The notes beneath the pieces were generated by a model. The model was not told the origin of the DNA and ran no database searches. It worked only from the letters and a program-made list of their open reading frames with translations. From JBLHOS01 sp047623825 (GTDB taxonomy: Bacteria; Pseudomonadota; Alphaproteobacteria; Rhodobacterales; Rhodobacteraceae): a stretch of 64,000 bases of DNA. Where the stretch lies: assembly GCA_047623825.1 (NCBI GenBank), contig JBLHOS010000001.1:62001-126000 (forward strand), given 5' to 3'. The translations under genes were made by a program, and so were the position numbers. Numbering within the stretch: position 1 is the stretch's first letter; each line of letters begins with the position of its first letter. Below are positions 47,234 to 56,047 of this stretch, piece after piece.

Positions 47234-47309
47234 AGGGGTGTAGCTCAGTTGGTAGAGCATCGGATTCCAAATCCGACGGCCGGGGGTTCGAGTCCCTCCG
47301 CCCCTGCCA
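47234..47309 (+). tRNA. tRNA-Trp (CCA)
   Basis: A complete 76-base cloverleaf. Acceptor AGGGGTG pairs with CGCCCCT; D arm GCTC/GAGC; anticodon stem TCGGA/TCCGA with loop TTCCAAA, anticodon CCA at 47267-47269; T arm GGGGG TTCGAGT CCCTC; discriminator G and encoded CCA at 47307-47309. It precedes secE, as in many proteobacteria. Confidence 0.97.
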
Positions 47310-47450
47310 GGCCTATTCATAAAATATTGCGTTTTTTTGACCGAGTTGCCTCGGATCCTGACGCAATGTCTGGCAATCAATGGTCTAATAGCAATTGCCG
47401 CCCACCGCCGGCCACGCTGTCGATAACTGAACGCTGGTCAATGCAGACCT

Positions 47451-47777
47451 TTAGCTCCCGCAGAAATACGGCTCCGTCGTTGCGGGGTCACAGACATATC
47501 CATTATTGCTTAGGATGACCCGAACCTCGGACCGCAACTGCCCTGTCCGCAGGAACGTGGTGTTGCGTCCGTTTGAGGTCACGAAATAAAGCTGCGTAAT
47601 GGCCATCCGACTTAGCTGACCCTGCGCGCCAATGCGAAACCCAAACTCGGACAATTGCTGGGCCACCTGGATGCGAAGCTGCGAGGACCCATCATCGGCG
47701 GCCGTTGCTGGCAGGGCCACGTAAAGCGGCATAGCCGCAATGGCCGTGACGATCAGAAACGAACGAAGCAGTGACAT
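47451..47777 (-). CDS. small secreted protein of unknown function
   Basis: A 108-residue protein with a cleavable signal (MSLLRSFLIVTAIAAMPLYVALPATA). The mature part is about 82 residues: LRIQVAQQLSEFGFRI, a middle with ITQLYFVTSNGRN, and EVRVILSNNGYVCDPATTEPYFC near the end. The two cysteines, 10 apart, could form a disulfide. GAGG lies upstream of ATG 47777. A broken relative lies 350 bases away across the tRNA gene. No family is recognised. Confidence 0.75.
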   Translation of the reverse strand: MSLLRSFLIVTAIAAMPLYVALPATAADDGSSQLRIQVAQQLSEFGFRIGAQGQLSRMAITQLYFVTSNGRNTTFLRTGQLRSEVRVILSNNGYVCDPATTEPYFCGS

Positions 47778-48028
47778 ATAACGACCTCATGGTTACGCAA
47801 ACGGTTGCGCCCAATTTGGCATCTGTCCGCCAGACTGGCAAATCACAGTTTGTCTGGGTGGGCGCATTTGGCGTCGCATCAACATGAAATTTGGCTGGTT
47901 TGCGTTGGGGGGTATGCATGTGATGTCTATCTGAAGTTTACGCGTTGTGTACCTGGCCGATCAGCTTGCAACAGCGTGGATCTGGCCCTATATAGCGCTC
48001 GAAACCTAGGAAAATTGGACTTCTGACT

Positions 48029-48226
48029 ATGGCGACGACCAATCCACTACAGTTCTTGCAACAGACCCGCGCCGAAATCGCAAAGGTTGTCTGGCCATCC
48101 CGCCGCGAAGTGCTTTTGACCACGGCTATGGTCTTTGTTCTGGCATTTCTTGCGGCAGTTTTCTTCTTCGCGGTCGATTTCATTATCCGCCAAGGGCTTG
48201 AATTCGTCCTAACCTACTTCGGCTAG
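48029..48226 (+). CDS. secE: preprotein translocase subunit SecE
   Basis: Small essential subunit of the SecYEG translocase. The 65 residues show the cytoplasmic amphipathic part FLQQTRAEIAKVVWPSRREVLLTT, which carries the conserved K-V-x-W-P-S/T-R motif, and one membrane helix (AMVFVLAFLAAVFFFAVDFII). It is followed by nusG after 187 bases. Confidence 0.97.
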   Translation: MATTNPLQFLQQTRAEIAKVVWPSRREVLLTTAMVFVLAFLAAVFFFAVDFIIRQGLEFVLTYFG

Positions 48227-48413
48227 GTTCGTTTTGCGTCCCACAACCCTTGATTTTCCAAGGCTTCGCGGATAGCACACAAAACACTCCCAACAGATAG
48301 GTTGCGTCGATTCGAGATGCACGCTGTTTTTTGTTCGGGGACCAAGGGCTAAGTCTTTGGAAACTATCAGAAATTCTGACATAGATGTCGGGCTACGAGG
48401 AACGGACATTAAA

Positions 48414-48947
48414 ATGGCGAAACGGTGGTATTCGGTCAGTGTGCTTTCGAATTACGAGAAGCGCATCGCCGAGCAGATCAGGACTGCCGTAGAAGAAGGC
48501 AATCTTCAGGAGGAGATCGAAGAAGTTCTGGTCCCCGAAGAAGAAGTGATTGAGATCCGTCGCGGCAAGAAAGTCACTGTGCCTCGTCGCTTCATGCCCG
48601 GCTACGTTCTGGTCCGCATGGAAATGACAGACCGCTCTTATCACGTGATTAACTCGATCCAGAGGGTCACAGGATTCTTGGGCCCGCAAGGCCGCCCAAT
48701 GCCGATGCGCGATGAAGAGGTGAACCAGATCCTCAACCGCGTAGAGGAAGGCGAAGCCGCACCGCGCAACACGATCACCTTCGAAATTGGTGAAAAAGTG
48801 AAAGTTAGCGACGGCCCATTCGAAGACTTCGATGGCACTGTTGAAGGCGTTGATGATGACAATCAGCGTCTGAAGGTAACGGTGTCGATCTTTGGTCGGG
48901 AAACCCCGGTTGAATTGGAATACACACAGGTCGTCAAGCGGAACTGA
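48414..48947 (+). CDS. nusG: transcription termination/antitermination protein NusG
   Basis: Binds RNA polymerase and couples it with Rho or the ribosome. The 177-residue protein has the NGN domain (KRWYSVSVLSNYEKRIAEQIR, RRFMPGYVLVRMEM) and a KOW domain (GEKVKVSDGPFEDFDGTVEGVD). ATG 48414 gives the standard N terminus MAKRWYSV; an in-frame ATG at 48357 is too far upstream. GAGGA lies 13 bases before the start. Confidence 0.97.
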   Translation: MAKRWYSVSVLSNYEKRIAEQIRTAVEEGNLQEEIEEVLVPEEEVIEIRRGKKVTVPRRFMPGYVLVRMEMTDRSYHVINSIQRVTGFLGPQGRPMPMRDEEVNQILNRVEEGEAAPRNTITFEIGEKVKVSDGPFEDFDGTVEGVDDDNQRLKVTVSIFGRETPVELEYTQVVKRN

Positions 48948-48963
48948 TGTGAGACTACGCCGT

Positions 48964-49014
48964 ATCCCGATCGGGATCGGTGACAAACGTGGGAGGGGAC
49001 CCGGGCGCGCCCGG
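48964..49014 (+). promoter_or_regulatory. two 14-base palindromes in the nusG-rplK leader
   Basis: ATCCCGATCGGGAT (48964-48977) and CCGGGCGCGCCCGG (49001-49014) are both perfect palindromes in the 135-base gap before rplK. In many bacteria the rplK-rplA message is controlled by L1 binding to a leader structure; these may contribute to such a structure or bind a protein. I see no T-run. Confidence 0.4.
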
Positions 49015-49082
49015 AAATCCGTACCACGGCAACATAACCTGGCTGACGCGTTCGCTGGGTGTTGAGATAAAGGAGCGGCCAA

Positions 49083-49508
49083 ATGGCCAAGAAACTAATC
49101 GGTAAACTCAAGCTGCAAGTGCCAGCAGGCAAAGCAAACCCATCCCCACCCGTGGGTCCGGCGCTTGGTCAACGTGGTATTAACATCATGGAATTCTGCA
49201 AAGCGTTTAACGCTAAAACGCAGGATCTGGACGTAGGTGCACCCTGCCCAACTGTGATCAGCTACTATCAGGACAAATCTTTCACTTTAGAAATTAAGTC
49301 GCCACCTGCGTCTTATTTTCTTAAGAAAGCTGCTGGTGTCGAAAGCGGTGCCGCCACGCCGTCACGTCAGGTCGCAGGCACAGTGACGCCTGCGCAGGTT
49401 CGTGAAATCGCGGAAGCAAAAATGAGCGATCTGAACGCTATCGACATCGAAGGCGCGATGAAGATTATCCTGGGCTCTGCCCGTTCGATGGGCATTGAGG
49501 TAAAGTAA
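49083..49508 (+). CDS. rplK: 50S ribosomal protein L11
   Basis: Part of the GTPase-associated centre of the large subunit, involved in factor binding and stringent-response sensing. The 141 residues match the family throughout: [39 protein letters not shown], then [14 protein letters not shown] and the C-terminal [24 protein letters not shown] purine-rich site, AAAGGAG, lies upstream. One base separates it from rplA. Confidence 0.98.
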   Translation: MAKKLIGKLKLQVPAGKANPSPPVGPALGQRGINIMEFCKAFNAKTQDLDVGAPCPTVISYYQDKSFTLEIKSPPASYFLKKAAGVESGAATPSRQVAGTVTPAQVREIAEAKMSDLNAIDIEGAMKIILGSARSMGIEVK

Positions 49509-49509
49509 G

Positions 49510-50208
49510 ATGGCAAAGTTCGGAAAACGTACAACTGCTGCACGCGCAGTCTTCGCCGGCAAAATGAACGTCTCTGTTGAAGAGGCGGTCGATCTGCTGA
49601 AAGCCAATGCCAAGGCCAAGTTTGACGAGAGCATCGAGATCGCAATGAACCTTGGTGTCGACCCACGTCACGCCGACCAAATGGTTCGCGGCACGGTCAA
49701 TTTGCCAAACGGCACAGGTAAAACGGTCCGCGTGGCTGTATTTGCTCGTGGGGCAAAAGCAGACGAAGCCACGGCAGCAGGTGCAGATATCGTCGGTGCC
49801 GAGGATCTGATGGAAATCGTTCAGGGCGGCACGATCGACTTTGATCGTTGCATCGCGACACCCGACATGATGCCCGTTGTTGGTCGTCTGGGCAAAGTTC
49901 TGGGCCCACGCAACCTGATGCCAAACCCAAAAATTGGCACAGTGACCATGGACATCAAAGAGGCCGTCGAGGCGGCCAAAGGCGGCCAGGTTCAGTTTAA
50001 AGCTGAAAAAGCCGGTGTGGTTCATGCCGGTATCGGCAAAGCCAGCTTTGACGCCGTCAAATTGGCGGAAAACATCCGTGCGTTTGTTAACGCGGTTGGT
50101 AAAGCTAAGCCTGCAGGCGCCAAAGGTGCCTACCTGATGCGTGTTTCGCTTAGCTCAACCATGGGCCCTGCCGTTACTGTTTCGATCGATAGCGCGACAG
50201 GCAACTAA
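49510..50208 (+). CDS. rplA: 50S ribosomal protein L1
   Basis: Forms the L1 stalk that moves deacylated tRNA out of the E site, and usually represses its own rplK-rplA message. The 232 residues show [45 protein letters not shown] and the signature [40 protein letters not shown] strong GAGGTAAAG ribosome-binding site overlaps the rplK end. Confidence 0.98.
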   Translation: MAKFGKRTTAARAVFAGKMNVSVEEAVDLLKANAKAKFDESIEIAMNLGVDPRHADQMVRGTVNLPNGTGKTVRVAVFARGAKADEATAAGADIVGAEDLMEIVQGGTIDFDRCIATPDMMPVVGRLGKVLGPRNLMPNPKIGTVTMDIKEAVEAAKGGQVQFKAEKAGVVHAGIGKASFDAVKLAENIRAFVNAVGKAKPAGAKGAYLMRVSLSSTMGPAVTVSIDSATGN

Positions 50209-50269
50209 GTCAGTTCAGGTGACGATGACCCGCTAGGTCATATCTCGCCCGTGACGATGTAAAATGATA

Positions 50270-50298
50270 GAACGGCTCGCTGATGCAGCGGGCCGTTC
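50270..50298 (+). terminator. strong hairpin after rplA
   Basis: GAACGGC (50270-50276) pairs with GCCGTTC (50292-50298), and CGCTG with CAGCG inside, leaving an ATG loop. A weak T-rich stretch CTGTTTCT follows. It may terminate rplKA transcripts or act as a partial barrier before the rplJ leader. The 442-base rplA-rplJ gap holds this hairpin and the rplJ leader; I see no gene in it. Confidence 0.6.
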
Positions 50299-50598
50299 CT
50301 GTTTCTCAGGGGGGCCATGGCGCAGCATTTGGCGCAATGGCAAAATATCGCTTGACCTGAGGCGATTTTTTCAAACTGGGCCTTGGCAAGCCTGTCTGAA
50401 CCCGTTAAGTGCAAGGCTTGATTCACGGAGGCCGTTCCGACGTGAGTCTTCTGTCCGAGACGAAGGGTGGCACACGCCTTAATTTCCTTTCTGAGATGGG
50501 AGATGCAAGAACTTCCCAATGTTTAGGCATCGGGCGTTTTGGCTAATTCCCTGAAACTGGACTTTTATTGTCTGCATTCGGTGCGGACTTAACTGAGC

Positions 50599-50643
50599 CG
50601 GGGGGAAACCCCCATTTGGTGGGGGAACCTGCCATGATTGGAG
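50599..50643 (+). promoter_or_regulatory. rplJ leader with mutually exclusive stems
   Basis: GGGGGG (50600-50605), CCCCC (50609-50613) and GGGGG (50621-50625) lie in a row, so the C block can pair either with the first or with the second G block. The ribosome-binding GGAG (50640-50643) follows. Such alternation suits autoregulation by L10(L12)4, which binds an rplJ leader in E. coli and other bacteria; here it is inferred from the sequence alone. Confidence 0.45.
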
Positions 50644-50650
50644 TGAAACT

Positions 50651-51169
50651 GTGGATAGAGCCCAGAAAGAGAAAGTGGTCGAGGAACTCGGCCAAATCTT
50701 TGAAAGCTCTGGTGTCGTTGTAGTCTCTCGCTACGAAGGCCTCACGGTTGCTGAGATGCAGGACCTGCGCGCTCAAATGAGCGCAGCTGGCGGGTCCGTT
50801 CGCGTTGCCAAGAACAAGCTCGCTAAGATTGCTCTCGAAGGAAAAGCTGCCGCTGGTATTGCTGATCTGATGTTGGGCATGACTGTTCTTTCCTTTTCCG
50901 AAGACCAAGTGGCTGCGGCCAAGGTTTCGGACGCATATGCCAAAGCAAACGATAAGTTCGTTATCCTTGGTGGCGCGATGGGTGAGATCATTTTGGACGC
51001 CGACGGTGTAAGGGCCCTAGCGAAAATGCCATCCCGTGAGGAGCTTATTGCTTCTATCGTGGGTTGCATTGCAGCACCTGCCTCGAACATCGCGGGGGCC
51101 ATTGGCGCACCTGCAAGCAACATCGCGAGCATTCTTTCGACCATCGAAGAGAAGTTGGAAGCCGCGTAA
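50651..51169 (+). CDS. rplJ: 50S ribosomal protein L10
   Basis: Base of the L7/L12 stalk. The 172 residues begin [54 protein letters not shown] and [14 protein letters not shown] follow, and helix 8 ([19 protein letters not shown]) binds L7/L12 dimers. The start is GTG 50651, with GGAG seven bases upstream, and a structured leader precedes it. Confidence 0.97.
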   Translation: MDRAQKEKVVEELGQIFESSGVVVVSRYEGLTVAEMQDLRAQMSAAGGSVRVAKNKLAKIALEGKAAAGIADLMLGMTVLSFSEDQVAAAKVSDAYAKANDKFVILGGAMGEIILDADGVRALAKMPSREELIASIVGCIAAPASNIAGAIGAPASNIASILSTIEEKLEAA

Positions 51170-51241
51170 GCAATCTGAGACCTTTCGTAGGGATGGCCCT
51201 TGCGATGTTGGAACACAAACATACATACGGAAACCGTGAAA

Positions 51242-51619
51242 ATGGCAGATCTGAAAAAACTGGCTGAAGAGATTGTGGGTCTGACCCTCCTCGAAGCACA
51301 AGAACTGAAAACTATCTTGAAGGATGAGTACGGCATCGAGCCCGCCGCTGGCGGCGCTGTGATGATGGCTGGTCCTGCTGACGGCGCTGGCGCCGCGGCT
51401 GAAGAGCAGACCGAATTTGATGTGATCCTGGTCGCCGCTGGCGCATCCAAGATCAACGTCATCAAAGAGGTTCGCGCCTTGACAGGCCTTGGCCTGAAAG
51501 AAGCTAAGGACTTGGTTGAAGCCGGCGGCAAAGCTGTCAAAGAAGGCGTCAGCAAGACCGAAGCAGAAGAAGTCAAAGGCAAGCTGGAAGCAGCTGGTGC
51601 CGAAGTCGTTCTGAAGTAA
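51242..51619 (+). CDS. rplL: 50S ribosomal protein L7/L12
   Basis: Stalk protein that recruits translation factors; present in several copies per ribosome. The 125 residues show the N-terminal dimerisation domain ([32 protein letters not shown]), an alanine/glycine hinge ([21 protein letters not shown]) and the C-terminal factor-binding domain ([36 protein letters not shown]). ATG 51242 gives the standard start; the in-frame ATG at 51200 does not. Confidence 0.98.
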   Translation: MADLKKLAEEIVGLTLLEAQELKTILKDEYGIEPAAGGAVMMAGPADGAGAAAEEQTEFDVILVAAGASKINVIKEVRALTGLGLKEAKDLVEAGGKAVKEGVSKTEAEEVKGKLEAAGAEVVLK

Positions 51620-51656
51620 TTTGCGCCCGACCTTTGGGTTGGGACATGAAAAGATT

Positions 51657-51723
51657 GGCTGGGTCCGGAAAATTCGGGCCCAGCCGAACCTGTCTTAGCG
51701 AAGGCCCCCGATACGGGGACCTT
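51657..51723 (+). promoter_or_regulatory. hairpins in the rplL-rpoB gap
   Basis: GGCTGGGTCCG (51657-51667) and CGGGCCCAGCC (51675-51685) form an 11-base stem with one G-U pair; a second stem pairs CCCC and GGGG within 51701-51723. No T-run follows either. In E. coli this gap has an attenuator and an RNase III cut site; position and shape suggest the same function here. Confidence 0.55.
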
Positions 51724-51867
51724 GTCTAAGGCGCGTTCAATGGATCGGGAGCTTGCCCTTGGGACGGCAGGCACGAATTGGTCCGAACTCGTTTGTTTCA
51801 GTGCAGAGGCATGCTGATTCCCCGACGGCAGTGTCAACGCAATAGAAACGGAAAGGTGTTTGAGAAT

Positions 51868-54800
51868 ATGGCTCAGACCTACGCAGGCCAGAAACGTATC
51901 CGCAAATTCTACGGCAAAATCCGCGAAGTTATGGAAATGCCAAACCTCATTGAGGTTCAGAAATCTTCTTACGATCTTTTCCTGAAGTCTGGCGATCAGC
52001 TGGAACCAATGGACGGCGAAGGCATCAAAGGTGTCTTCCAGTCGGTGTTCCCGATCAAGGATTTCAACGAAACGGCCGTGCTTGAGTTCGTAAAGTATGA
52101 GCTGGAGAAGCCAAAATACGACGTTGAAGAGTGCCAGCAGCGCGACATGACATATGCCGCGCCGCTAAAGGTCACCTTGCGTCTGATCGTCTTTGATATT
52201 GATGAGGATACCGGCGCCAAGTCGGTCAAAGACATCAAAGAGCAGGACGTTTTCATGGGCGACATGCCCCTGATGACACCTAACGGCACATTCGTCGTCA
52301 ACGGCACTGAGCGGGTCATCGTTTCCCAGATGCACCGCTCCCCAGGTGTGTTCTTTGACCACGACAAAGGCAAAACCCACAGCTCGGGCAAACTTTTGTT
52401 TGCCTGCCGCATCATTCCGTATCGCGGTAGCTGGCTGGATTTCGAATTTGACGCTAAAGACATCGTCTTTGCGCGGATCGATCGTCGCCGGAAGCTGCCT
52501 GTAACAACGCTTTTGTATGCGCTTGGCATGGGCCAAGAAGACATTATGAACGCCTACTACGACACCGTCGACTTTAAGTCTGCTGACGGTAAGGGCTGGG
52601 TCACGAAGTTCTTCCCGGAACGTGCTCGCGGGACCCGTCCGACAGCAGATATGGTGGATGCCGCAACTGGTGAAGTGATCGCTGAAGCGAATAAGAAAAT
52701 CACACCACGGGCCGTCAAGAAATTGATCGATGAAGGCAATGTCAGCGAGTTGCTGGTGCCGTTTGACGCGATCATCGGCCGCTTTGCCGCGAAAGATATC
52801 ATCAACGAAGAAACTGGTGAGATTTACGCTGAAGCCGGCGAAGAGCTGACTTGGGAAGTCGACAAACACGGTGACGTGGTTGGTGGCTCGCTAAAGCAGT
52901 TGTTGGATGCCGGTATTGATACGATCCCAGTTCTGGATATCGATCACATCAATGTGGGTGCGTACATGCGCAACACGATGGCTGCAGACAAAAACATGGG
53001 CCGTGATACAGCCCTAATGGACATCTACCGGGTTATGCGCCCGGGTGAGCCGCCAACCGTCGAGTCCGCATCCGGTCTTTTTGACCAGCTGTTTTTTGAC
53101 AGTGAACGCTATGATCTAAGTGCCGTTGGCCGTGTGAAGATGAACATGCGTTTGGACCAAGATGCCGATGACACCATTCGCACGTTGCGCAATGAAGACA
53201 TCGTCTCGTGCATTAAGGCATTGGTCGAGCTGCGCGATGGCAAAGGCGATATCGATGACATCGACCACCTGGGCAACCGGCGTGTTCGGTCTGTCGGTGA
53301 GCTGATGGAAAACCAGTACCGCGTTGGATTGTTGCGCATGGAGCGCGCGATAAAAGAGCGTATGTCCTCGGTCGAAATCGACACTGTCATGCCTCAGGAT
53401 CTGATCAACGCAAAACCAGCCGCGGCTGCGGTTCGTGAATTCTTCGGCTCTTCGCAGCTGTCGCAGTTCATGGACCAAACCAACCCGCTGTCTGAGGTTA
53501 CGCACAAGCGTCGCCTCTCAGCGCTTGGACCCGGCGGTTTGACCCGGGAGCGGGCCGGCTTTGAGGTGCGCGACGTGCACCCGACCCACTATGGTCGGAT
53601 GTGCCCGATTGAAACACCCGAAGGTCCGAACATTGGTCTGATCAACTCGTTGGCGACTTATGCGCGTGTCAACAAATATGGCTTTATCGAAACACCTTAT
53701 CGCAAGGTGATCGACGGCCAGGTGACGGACGAAGTTCAATACATGTCCGCGACCGAAGAGATGCGTCACACCGTGGCCCAGGCCAACGCGAACCTGACCC
53801 CTGAGGGCAAGTTTGTGAATGATCTGGTGTCGACTCGGAAATCGGGTGAATACACGCTGTCGCCAAATGAGAACGTGGATCTGATTGACGTCTCGCCAAA
53901 GCAGTTGGTGTCTGTTGCCGCCTCGCTGATCCCATTCCTTGAGAATGACGACGCGAACCGCGCGCTTATGGGCTCAAACATGCAGCGTCAGGCGGTTCCA
54001 TTGCTGCAAGCGGATGCACCGTTTGTCGGCACTGGCATCGAAAGCATCGTGGCCAAAGACAGTGGCGCTGCAATCATGGCGAAACGCGGCGGGATCATCG
54101 ACCAAGTCGATGCGCAGCGGATTGTTGTGCGTGCCACTGAGGATCTGATCTTGGGTGACGCTGGCGTTGACATCTATCGCCTGCGGAAATTCCAGCGTTC
54201 GAACCAGAACACCTGTATCAACCAGCGCCCCTTGGTGAAGGTTGGTGACTTTGTCTCGAAAGAGGAAGTCATTGCAGATGGTCCGTCGACCGATATGGGC
54301 GAACTGGCCCTTGGTAAGAACGTGATCGTCGCGTTCATGCCTTGGAACGGTTACAACTATGAGGATTCGATCTTGATCTCTGAGCGGATCGCACGTGATG
54401 ACGTCTTTACCTCGATACACATTGAGGAATTTGAAGTTGCCGCCCGTGATACCAAGCTTGGGCCAGAAGAGATTACTCGCGACATTCCAAACGTTGGTGA
54501 AGAAGCGCTGCGCAACCTCGACGAGGCGGGCATCGTGTACATCGGCGCGGATGTTGAACCGGGCGATATTCTTGTCGGTAAGATCACTCCAAAGGGCGAA
54601 AGCCCGATGACACCGGAAGAAAAGCTTCTGCGTGCCATCTTTGGTGAAAAGGCCTCGGACGTTCGTGATACATCGCTGCGGGTAAAACCTGGTGACTTCG
54701 GCACGGTTGTAGAAGTGCGCGTCTTTAACCGCCATGGCGTGGAAAAAGACGAACGTGCCCTGCAGATTGAGCGTGAAGAAGTTGAGCGTTTGGCCCGTGA

Positions 54801-55998
54801 CCGTGATGACGAGCTGACCATTCTTGAGCGCAACATCTACGCGCGTCTGAACGGTATGATCCTTGGCAAAACGGCTGTCAAAGGCCCCAAGGGCGTCAAG
54901 CCCAACAGCGAGATTACCGAAGATCTGCTGGACACACTGTCCCGCGGTCAGTGGTGGCAGCTTGCCTTGGGTGATGAGCAGGACGCAGCACAGGTTGAGG
55001 CATTGAACGAACAGTTCGAGATGCAGAAACGTGCGCTGGATCACCGCTTTGAAGACAAGGTAGAAAAGGTTCGTCGTGGTGATGATTTGCCACCGGGCGT
55101 GATGAAGATGGTCAAAGTCTTTATCGCTGTGAAGCGTAAGCTTCAGCCGGGCGATAAGATGGCCGGCCGTCACGGCAACAAAGGTGTGATTTCCAAAGTT
55201 GTACCGATGGAAGACATGCCATTCCTTGCCGATGGTACGCCAGTTGACTTCGTGCTGAACCCACTTGGTGTTCCGTCGCGGATGAACGTTGGTCAGATCC
55301 TTGAAACCCACATGGGTTGGGCAGCACGTGGTCTTGGCCTCAAGATTGATGATGCCTTGGGTGAATACCGTCGTTCCGGCGATATGACCCCTGTTCGCGA
55401 TGCAATGAAGCTGGCTTATGGTGGCGTCTATGACGAGATCATGGTCGATATGGACGAAACCCGTCTGGTCGAAGCGGCAAGCAATGTGACCCGCGGCGTT
55501 CCGATCGCAACACCTGTCTTTGATGGTGCGAAAGAAGCGGACGTGAACGATGCATTGTTGCGTGCTGGCTTTAGCAGCAGTGGTCAGTCTGACCTCTTTG
55601 ATGGTCGGAGCGGTGAGAAATTTGCGCGTCAAGTAACAGTCGGTGTTAAATACCTGCTGAAACTGCACCACTTGGTTGATGACAAGATCCACGCACGTTC
55701 CACTGGACCATACAGCCTTGTCACGCAGCAGCCGTTGGGTGGTAAAGCCCAGTTCGGTGGCCAGCGATTCGGGGAAATGGAAGTTTGGGCTCTAGAGGCA
55801 TACGGCGCGGCGTACACGTTGCAAGAGATGCTTACTGTCAAGTCGGACGACGTGGCGGGCCGGACCAAAGTCTACGAGTCGATTGTCAAAGGCGAAGACA
55901 ACTTCGAGGCTGGTATTCCAGAAAGCTTCAACGTGCTTGTCAAAGAGGTCCGCGGATTGGGCCTCAACATGGAACTCCTGGATGCGGAGGAAGAATGA
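51868..55998 (+). CDS. rpoB: RNA polymerase beta subunit
   Basis: Catalytic-core subunit, 1376 residues. N terminus [18 protein letters not shown]; the rifampicin region reads [33 protein letters not shown], with the usual residues of sensitive enzymes (Gln, Asp, His, Ser in their places); conserved ends include [21 protein letters not shown] and [23 protein letters not shown] 51868 gives the standard start; the in-frame frame upstream to 51778 is leader. GAAAGGTG lies upstream. rpoC follows after 49 bases. Confidence 0.99.
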   Translation: MAQTYAGQKRIRKFYGKIREVMEMPNLIEVQKSSYDLFLKSGDQLEPMDGEGIKGVFQSVFPIKDFNETAVLEFVKYELEKPKYDVEECQQRDMTYAAPLKVTLRLIVFDIDEDTGAKSVKDIKEQDVFMGDMPLMTPNGTFVVNGTERVIVSQMHRSPGVFFDHDKGKTHSSGKLLFACRIIPYRGSWLDFEFDAKDIVFARIDRRRKLPVTTLLYALGMGQEDIMNAYYDTVDFKSADGKGWVTKFFPERARGTRPTADMVDAATGEVIAEANKKITPRAVKKLIDEGNVSELLVPFDAIIGRFAAKDIINEETGEIYAEAGEELTWEVDKHGDVVGGSLKQLLDAGIDTIPVLDIDHINVGAYMRNTMAADKNMGRDTALMDIYRVMRPGEPPTVESASGLFDQLFFDSERYDLSAVGRVKMNMRLDQDADDTIRTLRNEDIVSCIKALVELRDGKGDIDDIDHLGNRRVRSVGELMENQYRVGLLRMERAIKERMSSVEIDTVMPQDLINAKPAAAAVREFFGSSQLSQFMDQTNPLSEVTHKRRLSALGPGGLTRERAGFEVRDVHPTHYGRMCPIETPEGPNIGLINSLATYARVNKYGFIETPYRKVIDGQVTDEVQYMSATEEMRHTVAQANANLTPEGKFVNDLVSTRKSGEYTLSPNENVDLIDVSPKQLVSVAASLIPFLENDDANRALMGSNMQRQAVPLLQADAPFVGTGIESIVAKDSGAAIMAKRGGIIDQVDAQRIVVRATEDLILGDAGVDIYRLRKFQRSNQNTCINQRPLVKVGDFVSKEEVIADGPSTDMGELALGKNVIVAFMPWNGYNYEDSILISERIARDDVFTSIHIEEFEVAARDTKLGPEEITRDIPNVGEEALRNLDEAGIVYIGADVEPGDILVGKITPKGESPMTPEEKLLRAIFGEKASDVRDTSLRVKPGDFGTVVEVRVFNRHGVEKDERALQIEREEVERLARDRDDELTILERNIYARLNGMILGKTAVKGPKGVKPNSEITEDLLDTLSRGQWWQLALGDEQDAAQVEALNEQFEMQKRALDHRFEDKVEKVRRGDDLPPGVMKMVKVFIAVKRKLQPGDKMAGRHGNKGVISKVVPMEDMPFLADGTPVDFVLNPLGVPSRMNVGQILETHMGWAARGLGLKIDDALGEYRRSGDMTPVRDAMKLAYGGVYDEIMVDMDETRLVEAASNVTRGVPIATPVFDGAKEADVNDALLRAGFSSSGQSDLFDGRSGEKFARQVTVGVKYLLKLHHLVDDKIHARSTGPYSLVTQQPLGGKAQFGGQRFGEMEVWALEAYGAAYTLQEMLTVKSDDVAGRTKVYESIVKGEDNFEAGIPESFNVLVKEVRGLGLNMELLDAEEE

Positions 55999-56047
55999 GG
56001 GCGGTCACGCCCCCATTCAACCCATCCCAAATTTGTAAGGACGCAAA

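Noticed and set aside
50773..51837. 354-codon minus-strand frame over rplJ, rplL and the rpoB leader
   Set aside because: Spans two ribosomal protein genes in antisense and has low-complexity Ser/Ala/Pro sequence.
53440..53540. Possible rifampicin-resistance change in rpoB
   Set aside because: The cluster I region reads as in sensitive enzymes ([26 protein letters not shown]).
53974..55692. 572-codon open frame on the minus strand inside rpoB
   Set aside because: Shadow of rpoB: the biased codons of a highly expressed gene leave few stops on the opposite strand. The translated sequence has no family features and rpoB is complete.
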